A stretch of 44,144 nt of DNA from an uncultured Cellvibrio sp. (GCA_937958105.1 CALFXJ010000046.1:1-44144), one strand, 5' to 3'; numbered from the stretch's first letter, positions 23,333 to 32,849 are shown. Numbers and translations are program-made. Notes: generated by a model from the sequence alone, not told the origin.

Positions 23333-25096
23333 TTACTCTACGGCACTCACAATGGCATCAACAATGGCGGGGTAGAGCTGATTGCCATTGTTTCTGTCAA
23401 AGATTGCCATACCCTTATCACCGGCGTAGCCATTGTCCCAGTAAACCGGCACCAGCTTGTGGCGGATAGCCGATTCAGTAATGTACTGATTCCAGTAGGT
23501 CCGATAGATCTCATGGTCAGGTACATTTAAACGGGAGATCACACCATACTCGCCGAGGATGACACCAATGCCCTGATCAACGAAATGGGTTTTCATCCGC
23601 TGGAACTGCGTATCAACCCAGGACTCGTTCGCCCAGGTTTCAGTCGCGTTCGGGTTAGTGGCAATCTCGCCCCATTGCGTAATGTTGCTGTTTTCGTTAA
23701 GTGTGAAGTTATAGGGATCGTAATAGTGCACTTCCATCATTAAACGATTCGCTACGGTATCCACTGGTATTTCAGCGAAGTTAACAGTGTGATCGATGTT
23801 GGTATTGAAACCCTGCACCACAAGATGACGAGTCGCGTTACGTCCACCGGTTGCACGCACGGTTGTCACGAACGTCTGGTTGAAGCTGTTCTGAACGGTG
23901 TAATATTCCTCGGTCGGTGTACCGTAATCGCCTTCAACCATGACTTCATTGGTGCCCGCAAACAGCAGGCGATCGTCGTAGTCACGGAAGCGGTTGGCGA
24001 TCTGCTCCCACATGATGGCCAGGCGATTGTTCACATAATTCTGCTGGGCATAAGTGGGCTGCATCCAGCCGCCGTCCCAGTGAATATTCACGATAACGTA
24101 CATATCAGCATTCAAGCCGTAGTTCACCACTTCTTCAACACGATCCATCCAGCTGCTTTCGATGACGAAATTTTCCGCATCAGAAAATTTGCTCCAGGCC
24201 ACAGGAACCCGCAAAGTATCGAAACCGGCAGCTTTGACCGAATTGATCAACTGCTGAGTCACCAGTGGATTACCCCAGGCCGTTTCTCCGCCAATGGCTT
24301 CGAGCGAGTTACCCAGGTTCCAGCCCACACCCATCACCTGCGTCAGTTCGACGCTGGTCATGCCGCCGGGATTAGGTGTGCTCGATGCTGCGCTGGAAGA
24401 ACTGGAGCTGCGCGAACTTGAACTCACTGGTGGAACGCTGGAGACCAGCGACGAGGCGATGCTGGAGCTTGGGCAGGAAGCGTTGCCGGTTACGCCAAAC
24501 GGCGCGGGCTGGCTGGTACAGGTGCTGCGGGAAATACAGCTTTGATTATTTTCCCAGCCCCAGCCACTTTGAGTTGTGCTGCACAGGGGGTAGTTTGAAC
24601 CGTACCAGTTACATTGCTGAGTGGCCGGTGCACAGCTTGCAGTACTGGATACAGTGGATGATGAGCGGCTGGAGGGCGCAGAAGAGCTGCTCGAACTGGG
24701 CGCAGAGGATGCTCCTATGTCACCACAGATACTGCCGATAACGGCTGGCGTTTCAGCGGTGCCATTGGTGCTGACCTGCACACCGAAGGAGACTGTCTGG
24801 CCCGGCTGGATAGTTCCATTCCAGCTCAGATTAGAAGCCGAATATGGGTTGCTGCCACTGACGTTGGCATTCCAGCTGCTTGTCACTGAATTGTTGTTAT
24901 AGGACCAGCTGACATGCCAGCCATCAATCGCAGTGGTTCTGTTGTTGGTGATCTCGATGGAGGCTGTTGCGCCACCTCCCCAGCTGTTGCTAACCACATA
25001 TTTACAACTGGCCTGAGCAAAAGCGGAAGATGTTGCCGCCAGCCCGAAGCCCAGTATGGCCGCCAGGCCAAAGATTTTTAACCGGGAATTCTTCAT
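23333..25096 (-). CDS. Secreted GH5 endoglucanase with CBM2 and CBM10
   Basis: A 587-residue secreted enzyme. Order: signal peptide to about residue 28; CBM2 about 30-124; Ser-rich linker; CBM10 about 160-201 (CNWYGSNYPLC, SGWGWE); Ser linker; GH5 about 246-587. The catalytic domain opens with GVGWNLGNSLEAIGGETAWG, the style of GH5_4-type endoglucanases. The acid/base is predicted as Glu384 in TNEVM, where most GH5 enzymes read NEP, and the nucleophile as Glu516 in LGEYGVIS. Activity on cellulose or related beta-glucans is likely; xyloglucan or mixed-linkage glucan is possible for this subfamily. An AGGAG ribosome-binding site lies about 9 nt before the ATG. Confidence 0.9.
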   Translation of the reverse strand: MKNSRLKIFGLAAILGFGLAATSSAFAQASCKYVVSNSWGGGATASIEITNNRTTAIDGWHVSWSYNNNSVTSSWNANVSGSNPYSASNLSWNGTIQPGQTVSFGVQVSTNGTAETPAVIGSICGDIGASSAPSSSSSSAPSSRSSSTVSSTASCAPATQQCNWYGSNYPLCSTTQSGWGWENNQSCISRSTCTSQPAPFGVTGNASCPSSSIASSLVSSVPPVSSSSRSSSSSSAASSTPNPGGMTSVELTQVMGVGWNLGNSLEAIGGETAWGNPLVTQQLINSVKAAGFDTLRVPVAWSKFSDAENFVIESSWMDRVEEVVNYGLNADMYVIVNIHWDGGWMQPTYAQQNYVNNRLAIMWEQIANRFRDYDDRLLFAGTNEVMVEGDYGTPTEEYYTVQNSFNQTFVTTVRATGGRNATRHLVVQGFNTNIDHTVNFAEIPVDTVANRLMMEVHYYDPYNFTLNENSNITQWGEIATNPNATETWANESWVDTQFQRMKTHFVDQGIGVILGEYGVISRLNVPDHEIYRTYWNQYITESAIRHKLVPVYWDNGYAGDKGMAIFDRNNGNQLYPAIVDAIVSAVE

Positions 25097-25608
25097 CAGG
25101 TGGTTCTCCTATCGTTATTAAAGTTTTAGGACATCGAAGGCTCACAGCCTCGACTTGCGATGAATCAGCAGTACTTTAAATACGGCGTTAATAGTCTGCG
25201 CGACCATATAGTAGCGGCAGAGAGCAGGAGTGTTTGCAGTGCTGAGGCGCAGGGTGTTGGATAGCGCGACTAAAGTTCAGATATGGGATGCAAATCACAA
25301 GTGGAATCTATTTTATATTTGAAATATTGGCGGGTTGCGTTACTAGCTACAGCCGCGTGAGATTAGTTGCCAGATTATTAACCGGAAAAAACAGTGGCTT
25401 CGTTAACTGTTGATCGAAGAAATTCGCTACATATTTTTTGAAAATCTAATTGGACGGATTGAATTTAATAAACGAAACGGCAGTGAATGCAAACCTGATC
25501 AATGTGTAAAAGCGAACTGAAACACACTTATCAAAAGAGGATGCTCATTCTTCGCCTGAACGATTGCCCGTTTCAGATTCTGATAATAACGCGCCGGTAG
25601 GAGCTCCC
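25097..25608. other. Divergent promoter region between GH5 and haem-oxygenase-like gene
   Basis: About 510 bases of AT-rich DNA between two divergent genes. It must carry both promoters. Visible are a small hairpin AGGCT-CAC-AGCCT near 25142-25154 and several AT runs, but no confident promoter, operator or RNA gene. Confidence 0.4.
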
Positions 25609-26544
25609 ATGTCGTCACTTACCAGCATTGGAAAAGATCCATTCGCTTTTCACTCGCGTCTCGCTAAATTTAATATCAACCGCCTCGCTGTAAAAACACC
25701 CTCAGCTTCCTGGGAAGAGGATGAACACAGCGAATTGAAATTTCGTCTTATTGAAGGAAAATTTCTGGAAGAACTGCGCGCGTCCATAAAGCCTCTGACG
25801 AGACGAAACGCCACGGATGCGGATCAGTTTGTGGCCTGGTTTGAATCGCTGGCGGAGTGGGGGCCGGGTCAGCATCATCCCTTGTTTGACTGGCTGGCCA
25901 ACACAGCAACAGCGGAACAGATGAAATGGTTTCTTACACAGGAAGCTGCAGGCGAAGCCGGATTTGAAGACCTTGTTGCTTATACGCAGGTTAAATTACC
26001 AGTGCAGGCCAAGCTCGAATGTGCGCGCAACTACTGGGACGAAATGGGTCGGGGAAAACCAAAGGCAATGCACGGTCCGCTCCTGGAAAATATGGTGCAG
26101 GATCTCGGGCTGAAGCCTTCTATTGATACCACCGTGTGGGAATCTCTTGCCTTGGGCAACACCATGCTTGGCCTCGCAGTCTCACGCCGTTATACCTATC
26201 ACTCGCTGGGTGCGCTGGGTGTTATCGAATTGACTGCGCCGCTGCGTGCAGCCTGCGTCGCACGGGGGATGAAACGCCTCGGCTTCTCCCATAAAGCCCG
26301 CGCTTATTTTGATTTGCATGCAGTGCTGGATGTGGCGCATTCGCAGGCGTGGAACCGTGAAATTATCCGGCCGTTAGTTGCGGCGCAACCCGAGTGTGCA
26401 CAGTTTCTTGCAGAAGGTGCGCTGATGCGTCTGCAATGCGGCAAACTGTGCTTTGATCGATACAGCAAGGAGCTGGGTGTGGATTTTTCCAATGCTGACA
26501 GCGAGCAGCAGAAGAATAATCTGCAGAAAGTGGCCAACTGTTGA
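25609..26544 (+). CDS. Haem-oxygenase-like iron-containing redox protein
   Basis: A 311-residue soluble, mostly helical protein resembling the PF14518 'iron-containing redox enzyme' group of the haem-oxygenase-like di-iron oxidase fold. Candidate ligands are the acidic/His stretches QEAAGEAGFEDL, ARNYWDEMGRGKPKAMH and YFDLHAVLDVAHSQAW. Characterised relatives perform oxidative C-C or N-oxygenation chemistry on amino or fatty acids, but no substrate can be given. A frame open from TTG at 25564 is less likely than the ATG at 25609, which has GGTAGGAG about 6 nt upstream. It appears to be transcribed alone. Confidence 0.7.
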   Translation: MSSLTSIGKDPFAFHSRLAKFNINRLAVKTPSASWEEDEHSELKFRLIEGKFLEELRASIKPLTRRNATDADQFVAWFESLAEWGPGQHHPLFDWLANTATAEQMKWFLTQEAAGEAGFEDLVAYTQVKLPVQAKLECARNYWDEMGRGKPKAMHGPLLENMVQDLGLKPSIDTTVWESLALGNTMLGLAVSRRYTYHSLGALGVIELTAPLRAACVARGMKRLGFSHKARAYFDLHAVLDVAHSQAWNREIIRPLVAAQPECAQFLAEGALMRLQCGKLCFDRYSKELGVDFSNADSEQQKNNLQKVANC

Positions 26545-26739
26545 AGCCGTTGATTCTCACCATTTATTCCGCCTGACCCGCAATTTTCTCACCTGGGATA
26601 GCCCTCCGGTTATCCCGGTTAATTCCCGCCGGCAAAGTCCATCTATCCGTTTCGATTGTTCTGGTGCAATATACGTCCCCTCTGAAGGCATGTTACGCCA
26701 GTGCCTCCAGGAATCATGTGTAACACAAGGAGAACAACC

Positions 26740-27573
26740 ATGCGGATTATTCAGGCAGTGCTTGCCTGCACCTTCATTATCCTGCTGTCGGGCTGTACCA
26801 ATCTGAAAGAGGTGCGGGACTTTGCAGGCCAGTCGGCGAAGCTGACGGGTTATACCGAGCTGACTACCCGTTTTCGCGATACCTACTACCGCGAGCAACC
26901 TTATCTGTCTGAGGAGGTACACACGTTTGCGCAGCAGAATGATGCCCGCCGCAAAGCAGCGTATCAGGATCTGCTGAAAGTACATCAGACCATCACCCTG
27001 TATCTGCAGACGCTGGCCGCCCTGGCTGGTGATAATTCTTTCGATATTTCTTCCGGTGTTGATGCGCTGTCGGTAGGCATCAGCGCCCATCCGGACCTCG
27101 GTCTAGAAAAACATGAAGTGGATGCGGTGTCCGGCCTCGCTAAAGTTATTTCAAGATGGGCTACCTCTTCCTATCAACAGCGCGCGCTGCGCCAATTTAT
27201 TAAAGAGGGCAATGAACCATTGCAAACGACTTTGTCGGGTATGGAAAAGCTGATCGATTACTACCAGCAGACACACGACAACGAATGGCAAACGATAAAA
27301 GGTCTGCTGGAGCTGGAACTGTCATTTAATGAGCAGCCCGAGCACAGATTGCTCGCAACACTTGCCCGCGCTCACGCGCAAGCCAAGGCGGCCGAATATG
27401 AAGCTGCTGCAAAAAAATATCGTGAGGCGCGCAAGGGAATCCAAACCATCAGCCAGGGCCATCAACTGCTGGCGGATAATCTGGGCAAGCTGTCCAGAAA
27501 GAACGTCAAGGATTCACTGCGTCAATTATCAAAAGATGTAAAAAGTATCAATAAACATATTGAATCTCTGTGA
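26740..27573 (+). CDS. Unknown lipoprotein
   Basis: A 277-residue predicted lipoprotein: a hydrophobic N-terminus ends in the lipobox LLSGC, giving Cys19 as the lipidated residue. The rest is almost wholly helical and charged, with a coiled-coil-like stretch from about residue 190 to the end (repeated ARAHAQAKAAEYEAAAKKY type sequence). I do not recognise a family. A GTG-initiated longer frame from 26701 is rejected because the ATG at 26740 has AAGGAGAA just upstream and directly starts the signal sequence. The next gene starts 38 nt later with its own good ribosome-binding site, so the two probably form an operon. Confidence 0.7.
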   Translation: MRIIQAVLACTFIILLSGCTNLKEVRDFAGQSAKLTGYTELTTRFRDTYYREQPYLSEEVHTFAQQNDARRKAAYQDLLKVHQTITLYLQTLAALAGDNSFDISSGVDALSVGISAHPDLGLEKHEVDAVSGLAKVISRWATSSYQQRALRQFIKEGNEPLQTTLSGMEKLIDYYQQTHDNEWQTIKGLLELELSFNEQPEHRLLATLARAHAQAKAAEYEAAAKKYREARKGIQTISQGHQLLADNLGKLSRKNVKDSLRQLSKDVKSINKHIESL

Positions 27574-27611
27574 TTCACGGACAAGCCAGATAAAGGAAAT
27601 AGGAGAACATT

Positions 27612-28025
27612 ATGGCCTTGGCAACCCAGGCTCAGATCGAAGCTATTGCAATCGAATTACATAAGTGTGCTGATGTTGTACATGAGCGATTAATGAAGAG
27701 CGTAAAACGCAGAGAGGTTAATCATCAGGAGGCGCAGCTGATTTTTCAGGATGAAATTATCCTGCGGCAGAAAGCCAATGGTTTGTACATCGACGCTGCA
27801 AACTGTGTCGTGGCAGGATTTGCCGAATCGCAGAAAAGGCTGCTGCAGACCATAAGCACCGCGAAACAGAAGCTGAAAACCATCAAAGAACTCGCAGCTT
27901 TCATTGATCTGACGGCGGATCTTATCGTGCTCGCTGCGGCTATCAATGCGGCAAAACCTTCAGCAATCCTCGCGGCATTGAATGAAGTCAGAAAAGACTG
28001 CGAATCAATCAAAGATATCGCCTGA
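27612..28025 (+). CDS. Small helical protein of unknown function
   Basis: A 137-residue protein without signal peptide. It is helical throughout, with a moderately hydrophobic segment near residues 97-122 (AFIDLTADLIVLAAAINAA) that could be an amphipathic helix or a weak membrane segment. AGGAGAA lies about 6 nt before the ATG. It follows the lipoprotein gene closely and a hairpin lies just downstream, so it is the last gene of a two-gene unit. No known family was recognised; a role as partner of the lipoprotein is inference. Confidence 0.65.
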   Translation: MALATQAQIEAIAIELHKCADVVHERLMKSVKRREVNHQEAQLIFQDEIILRQKANGLYIDAANCVVAGFAESQKRLLQTISTAKQKLKTIKELAAFIDLTADLIVLAAAINAAKPSAILAALNEVRKDCESIKDIA

Positions 28026-28043
28026 TCATAATCTCTTCCTGAA

Positions 28044-28068
28044 CCATGAGGGTATGCCATCCTCATGG
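28044..28068 (+). terminator. Hairpin after lipoprotein operon
   Basis: CCATGAGG and CCTCATGG form a perfect 8-bp stem with a 9-nt loop, 19 nt after the stop of the small helical gene. The following sequence (CATCTTCAC) lacks a real U-tract, so termination is probable but not certain. Confidence 0.5.
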
Positions 28069-28251
28069 CATCTTCACAATTAACAGCTATATTCATAACT
28101 GGATTTGCATATTGAGCATGCATCGCTGATGAGTGCAGCGCCAGTACATCCTTTTCAAAGCACGCTCAGCAACTCTACTGAAACTTCCGTCCTTGGGCGT
28201 TGCCTATGCTTTTTCTACCGATTTCACCCTTCATGCAAGAGGATTTTGCAG

Positions 28252-29745
28252 ATGACCAAACCAACCGATAAATCTCCCTCAACAACCGGCACGGGAGCGC
28301 CCGCTGTCAGTGACAGGCACTCGTTAACCATTGGTGCCGACGGCCCTATTGTTTTGCACGACGTACACTTCCTCGAGCAGATGGCACATTTCAACCGGGA
28401 AAAAGTGCCGGAACGCCAGCCTCATGCAAAAGGCGCGGGAGCATTCGGGGTGTTTGAAACGACAGAAGATGTTTCCAGATACACCAAAGCTGCTCTTTTT
28501 CAGAAAGGCGTGAAGACGGAAATGCTGGCTCGGTTCTCCACAGTGGCTGGTGAGATGGGCAGTCCGGACACCTGGCGTGACGTGCGCGGTTTCTCGCTGA
28601 AGTTTTATACCGAAGAAGGTAACTATGATCTGGTGGGCAATAATACGCCGATCTTTTTTGTCCGCGATCCGATGAAGTTCCCCCATTTTATCCGCAGCCA
28701 GAAACGACTGCCGGATTCCGGCCTGCGCGACAACCACATGCAATGGGATTTCTGGACCAATAATACAGAAAGTGCCCATCAGGTGACTTATCTGCTGGGA
28801 CCACGGGGTTTACCGCGCACCTGGCGTCACATGAATGGTTATGGTTCTCACACCTATATGTGGGTCAACAAAACCGGTGAGAAATTCTGGGTGAAATACC
28901 ATTTCCATACCCGTCAGGGACTGGAATTTTTTTCCAACGCTGAAGCCATGAAGATGGCGGGGCAGGACGCGGACTTTCACCGCCGCGATCTGTTCGAAGC
29001 TATCGAGCGCGGAGAACATCCACAATGGGAGCTGTCCGTGCAGGTGATGCCTTATGAAGAAGCCAAAACTTATCGCATCAATCCCTTCGACCTGACCAAA
29101 ACCTGGTCCCACAAGGATTATCCGCTGATCAAAGTCGGCGTCATGACCCTTAACCGCAATCCTGAAAACTTTTTTGCTCAGATAGAGCAGGCCGCCTTCT
29201 CACCAGGTAATACCGTGCCGGGCATTGGTCTGTCGCCGGATAAGATGCTGCTCGGGCGCGCCTTTGCCTACGCAGATGCCCAGCGGAACCGGATCGGCAC
29301 CAATTTTCATCAGCTGCCTGTTAACCAGCCTAAATGCCCCGTTAATACTTACATGTTTGATGGCCACATGACTTACCACCACAGCGGTAATGCGCCGGTG
29401 TATGCCCCCAACAGCGGTGGCCGCCCCTGGTCGGATGAGACAGGCATAGTGGCCGAAGGCTGGGAGGCTGACGGGGATATGGTGCGCAGCGCTTACTCAT
29501 TGCGTCCCGAAGATGACGACTTCACCCAGCCCGGCATTCTGGTGCGTGAGGTGTTCAGCGACGCTGATCGTGACGCTCTGGTGGAAACCGTGGCCGGCGC
29601 ACTCTTAGGTGGCGTGCGCAGCCCGGTACTGGAACGCGCCTTTGATTATTGGAAATCCATTGATCCTGATGTCGGCCGCCGCATTGAAGAGAAAGTCCGC
29701 CACGGCAGCGCTGCAGAACCTGCGTCTGGCATGAGTGAAGCCTGA
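28252..29745 (+). CDS. katA: Catalase (small-subunit monofunctional haem catalase)
   Basis: A 497-residue cytosolic catalase that splits hydrogen peroxide. The active-site region ERQPHAKGAGAFGVFE contains the distal His, RFSTVAGEMGSPDTWRDVRG and the distal Asn in LVGNNTPIFFVRD follow, and the proximal haem-ligand region reads LLGRAFAYADAQRNRIG with the Tyr. Size fits clade 3 small-subunit catalases. A longer frame from 28105 adds 49 residues without homology; the ATG at 28252 has AAGAGGA about 9 nt upstream. No OxyR site was identified by eye. Confidence 0.93.
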   Translation: MTKPTDKSPSTTGTGAPAVSDRHSLTIGADGPIVLHDVHFLEQMAHFNREKVPERQPHAKGAGAFGVFETTEDVSRYTKAALFQKGVKTEMLARFSTVAGEMGSPDTWRDVRGFSLKFYTEEGNYDLVGNNTPIFFVRDPMKFPHFIRSQKRLPDSGLRDNHMQWDFWTNNTESAHQVTYLLGPRGLPRTWRHMNGYGSHTYMWVNKTGEKFWVKYHFHTRQGLEFFSNAEAMKMAGQDADFHRRDLFEAIERGEHPQWELSVQVMPYEEAKTYRINPFDLTKTWSHKDYPLIKVGVMTLNRNPENFFAQIEQAAFSPGNTVPGIGLSPDKMLLGRAFAYADAQRNRIGTNFHQLPVNQPKCPVNTYMFDGHMTYHHSGNAPVYAPNSGGRPWSDETGIVAEGWEADGDMVRSAYSLRPEDDDFTQPGILVREVFSDADRDALVETVAGALLGGVRSPVLERAFDYWKSIDPDVGRRIEEKVRHGSAAEPASGMSEA

Positions 29746-29752
29746 CAGAGCA

Positions 29753-29777
29753 GAGGAGGGGGGCTTTGGTCCTCCTC
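29753..29777 (+). terminator. Hairpin after catalase gene
   Basis: GAGGAGG and CCTCCTC form a GC-rich stem immediately after the catalase stop. The downstream bases are not T-rich, so it may be a 3'-end-stabilising or rho-assisted terminator. Confidence 0.5.
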
Positions 29778-29947
29778 CCGGCCTCAGTATGCCGTTCTAG
29801 GGCCAGCTCCCTGCGGGGTGGAGCGGTTCAGAAGATGGCGTGTCCAAGGAATAGCCGCTTATTTGCGTTATATCAATTACTCCCTGAGTCGAAGGGGGAA
29901 TAATCAGTAAGCGCTGTTACCCTCTGAATGTGCACAAGGTAGATCCA

Positions 29948-32089
29948 ATGACCCCGCAAGATTCAAGCACCAGGACGGATTCACCTGAGACAAAACTGCA
30001 ACCTGCCTCCTACGATATCTGGGATAAGAAGTATCGCTTGAAAGATGGCGATCAGCCCGTGGATAAAACCATCGACGATACCTGGGCAAGAGTTGCCCAG
30101 GCTTTGGCCGAAGTCGAGCCGGACCGTCACGCACACTGGGAAAAAGAATTTCGCTGGGCGTTGGATAACGGCGCCATTCCGGCGGGCAGGGTTATTTCCA
30201 ATGCTGGCGCCCAGGCCTTTAAACCTGCGACCTCCACCATCAACTGCACCGTGTCTGGAACCATCGAAGATTCCATGCGCGGCATCCTTGAAAAAAATCT
30301 TGAGGCAGGGCTGACCCTGAAAGCCGGTTGCGGTATCGGCTACGAATTTTCTACGCTGCGTCCTAAAGGCGCCTATGTCGCAGGTGCCGGTGCCAATACA
30401 TCCGGCCCGCTGTCGTTTATGGATATCTTCGATCGGATGTGCTTCACGATCTCGTCAGCGGGCGGACGGCGCGGAGCGCAAATGGCGACGTTTGATGTGC
30501 ATCATCCCGATGTCATCGAGTTTATCCGGGCCAAACGTGAAGACGGGCGGTTGCGCCAGTTCAACCTCTCGCTGTTGATCACTGATGAATTTATTCAAGC
30601 GGTTAAAGCGGACGCCATGTGGCTGCTGTCCTTTCCCATCCTTGATCGGGAGAATGAAAGCGCCTCCGTGGTGCTCGATGATCCCATGCAGGTGGTATGG
30701 CGCCGGCTCAATCATTTACCTGAGGGCTATCTGCGCAACGCTGCCGGTGAGGTCGCGTGTAAAGTGTATAAAAGAATACCGGCACGGCAGTTGTGGGACC
30801 AGATAATGCGTTCGACCTACGACTTTGCCGAACCAGGTTTTATCCTGATTGACCGCGTTAACGAATGGAATAATAACTGGTTCTGTGAAACCATTCGCGC
30901 CACCAATCCCTGCGGCGAACAGCCACTGCCGCCTTACGGCAGCTGCCTGCTTGGCTCCGTTAACCTGACGCGGTTCATCTCCCATCCTTTTTCTGAACGC
31001 GCCGTATTTGATTGGGAAAAATTTCGTCGGGTTGTCCGTATATTCACGCGCATGCTGGATAACGTGGTGGAAATCAACGGCCTGGCCTTGCCGGAACAGC
31101 GCGCTGAAATTCAGCGTAAACGCCGGCACGGCATGGGCTTTCTAGGACTGGGATCTGCCCTGACCATGTTGCGGATTCCCTACGGCAGCTCCGCGTCCAT
31201 TGCTTTCACTGAAGAAGTCAGTAAAGAACTCGCGCTCACAGGATGGCGAGAAGGCCTGACGCTGGCGCGCGAAAAAGGCCCGGCACCGCTGTTCGATGAA
31301 GAATTTGTCGTAACGTCCGAACTGCTCGCGCTACGGCCTGAGCTGCAACGCGACTATAAACCCGGCGATAAAGTTCCCGGTCGAATCCTGTTTGCCCGCT
31401 ACAGCCGTTACATGAATTTATTAGCCGAAGAAGATCCGCAGCTGGTAGAGGATATCGCAACCCACGGTTGCCGTTTCACCCATCACAGTTCGATAGCACC
31501 GACAGGGACTATCTCGCTGTCGCTCGCCAATAACGCCAGCAACGGAATCGAACCCAGCTTCGCCCATCACTATTCACGCAATATCATCCGTGAAGGCCGC
31601 AAGACCAAAGAAAACGTCGATGTATTTTCTTATGAGCTGCTGCGCTATCGCGAACTCTGTGACCCTGATGCCAAGCCCTTCCCTAAGGAAGGCGAGAATG
31701 GCCTGCCGGATTACTTTGTGGTGAGCGACCAGATAACCCCTGAGCAACACGTGGATGTTCAGGCAGCGGCACAAAAGTGGATTGATTCTTCCATCTCCAA
31801 GACGATCAACGTCCCCACAGATATTCCTTACGAACGTTTCAAAAATATCTACCTCTATGCCTATGAAAAACAGCTGAAAGGCTGTACCACGTTTCGTTAC
31901 AACCCGGAGGCTTTTCAAGGCGTGCTGGTCAAGCAGCAGGATCTTGAAAATACCTGCTACCTGTTTGAGCTGGAAGACGGCAGCACGGTAGAACTTAAAG
32001 GCAATATGCTGGTGGAATACGATGGTGAGTTGCACACGGCGGCAAATCTTTACGACGCGCTGAAAGAAGGCTACTACGGTAAATTTTGA
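29948..32089 (+). CDS. nrdJ: Adenosylcobalamin-dependent ribonucleotide reductase, catalytic part (NrdJa)
   Basis: A 713-residue class II ribonucleoside-diphosphate reductase subunit that makes deoxyribonucleotides using B12. Family marks are STINCTVSGTIEDSM, LKAGCGIGYEFSTLRPKGA, FNLSLLITDEF and the catalytic loop ATNPCGEQPLPPYGSC. The protein lacks the C-terminal zinc/cysteine part, which is encoded by the next gene 9 nt downstream, the split arrangement known from Pseudomonas NrdJa/NrdJb. The frame is open from GTG at 29930; the ATG at 29948 is preferred for its AAGG ribosome-binding site. Being oxygen-independent, the enzyme supports growth with or without oxygen. No cobalamin riboswitch is visible upstream. 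Confidence 0.92.
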   Translation: MTPQDSSTRTDSPETKLQPASYDIWDKKYRLKDGDQPVDKTIDDTWARVAQALAEVEPDRHAHWEKEFRWALDNGAIPAGRVISNAGAQAFKPATSTINCTVSGTIEDSMRGILEKNLEAGLTLKAGCGIGYEFSTLRPKGAYVAGAGANTSGPLSFMDIFDRMCFTISSAGGRRGAQMATFDVHHPDVIEFIRAKREDGRLRQFNLSLLITDEFIQAVKADAMWLLSFPILDRENESASVVLDDPMQVVWRRLNHLPEGYLRNAAGEVACKVYKRIPARQLWDQIMRSTYDFAEPGFILIDRVNEWNNNWFCETIRATNPCGEQPLPPYGSCLLGSVNLTRFISHPFSERAVFDWEKFRRVVRIFTRMLDNVVEINGLALPEQRAEIQRKRRHGMGFLGLGSALTMLRIPYGSSASIAFTEEVSKELALTGWREGLTLAREKGPAPLFDEEFVVTSELLALRPELQRDYKPGDKVPGRILFARYSRYMNLLAEEDPQLVEDIATHGCRFTHHSSIAPTGTISLSLANNASNGIEPSFAHHYSRNIIREGRKTKENVDVFSYELLRYRELCDPDAKPFPKEGENGLPDYFVVSDQITPEQHVDVQAAAQKWIDSSISKTINVPTDIPYERFKNIYLYAYEKQLKGCTTFRYNPEAFQGVLVKQQDLENTCYLFELEDGSTVELKGNMLVEYDGELHTAANLYDALKEGYYGKF

Positions 32090-32098
32090 GGGTGCAGC

Positions 32099-32758
32099 AT
32101 GACAACAAAGATCAACCAGAAAATTATTGGTGTATCGGTAAAGCGCGCTACTGAAGTAAAGCCAGAGCCTATCGAACAGATGCACGAAAAATTTGAACGC
32201 CCGGACATGCTGACCGGTGCCACTTATAAGATCAAAACCCCTTTGTCGGACCACGCGTTATACATCACCATCAACGATGTTGTACTGAATGTGGGGACCG
32301 ACCATGAAACCCGCCGCCCCTTTGAGATATTCATCAACTCCAAAAATATGGAACATTTCCAGTGGGTTGTAGCACTTACACGGGTGATCTCTGCCGTGTT
32401 TCGCAAGGGCGGCGATGTAACTTTTCTGGTTGAAGAACTGAAAGCGGTGTTTGATCCGCAAGGCGGATATTTTAAATCCGGCGGGCGTTTTATGCCTTCC
32501 CTCGTTGCGGAAATAGGGGATGCGATAGAAACCCATATGAAGCACATAGGCCTGATAAAGCCGGAAGAACCCAGCGAACATCAAAAGCAGATACTGCGGG
32601 AAAAGCGTAAGGAATATGAAGAACGGCACAATCTGGTAACAGCGAACGATGAGTATCCTTCTACGGCCGAGCTGTGCCTGAAGTGCCATACCAAGGCCGT
32701 CATTGTTATGGATGGCTGCAAGACCTGCCTGAGCTGCGGTAACTCAAAATGTGGCTAG
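32099..32758 (+). CDS. Split class II ribonucleotide reductase C-terminal subunit (NrdJb)
   Basis: A 219-residue protein corresponding to the C-terminal part of class II reductases: a TSCPD-type domain (residues about 30-140, LSDHALYITINDVVLNVGTD) and a zinc-ribbon tail with four cysteines in pairs (CLKCHTKAV ... CKTCLSCGNSKCG). The tail cysteines probably rereduce the active-site disulfide of NrdJa. It starts 9 nt after nrdJa with a GAGGG ribosome-binding site, so the two are co-translated. The separate gene is normal in Pseudomonas-type split systems and is not a frameshift artefact. Confidence 0.88.
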   Translation: MTTKINQKIIGVSVKRATEVKPEPIEQMHEKFERPDMLTGATYKIKTPLSDHALYITINDVVLNVGTDHETRRPFEIFINSKNMEHFQWVVALTRVISAVFRKGGDVTFLVEELKAVFDPQGGYFKSGGRFMPSLVAEIGDAIETHMKHIGLIKPEEPSEHQKQILREKRKEYEERHNLVTANDEYPSTAELCLKCHTKAVIVMDGCKTCLSCGNSKCG

Positions 32759-32849
32759 GTGTATTGGGATAAACACGCGGCAGAGCAGGGCGCATGCCGA
32801 AGTTAACCGATGATCCTGGTATTCCGGCTTCAACTCCTGAGAGGATTCC

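Noticed and set aside
23073..23333. 86-codon minus-strand frame between the second GH5 gene and cel45A
   Set aside because: Covers a terminator and a nested inverted repeat; no homology seen.
31574..32254. 226-codon minus-strand frame across the nrdJa/nrdJb junction
   Set aside because: Antisense to two well-supported genes and without family features.
32759..32849. Possible FNR/Anr box before hemN
   Set aside because: TTGGGATAAACA departs too far from TTGAT-N4-ATCAA.
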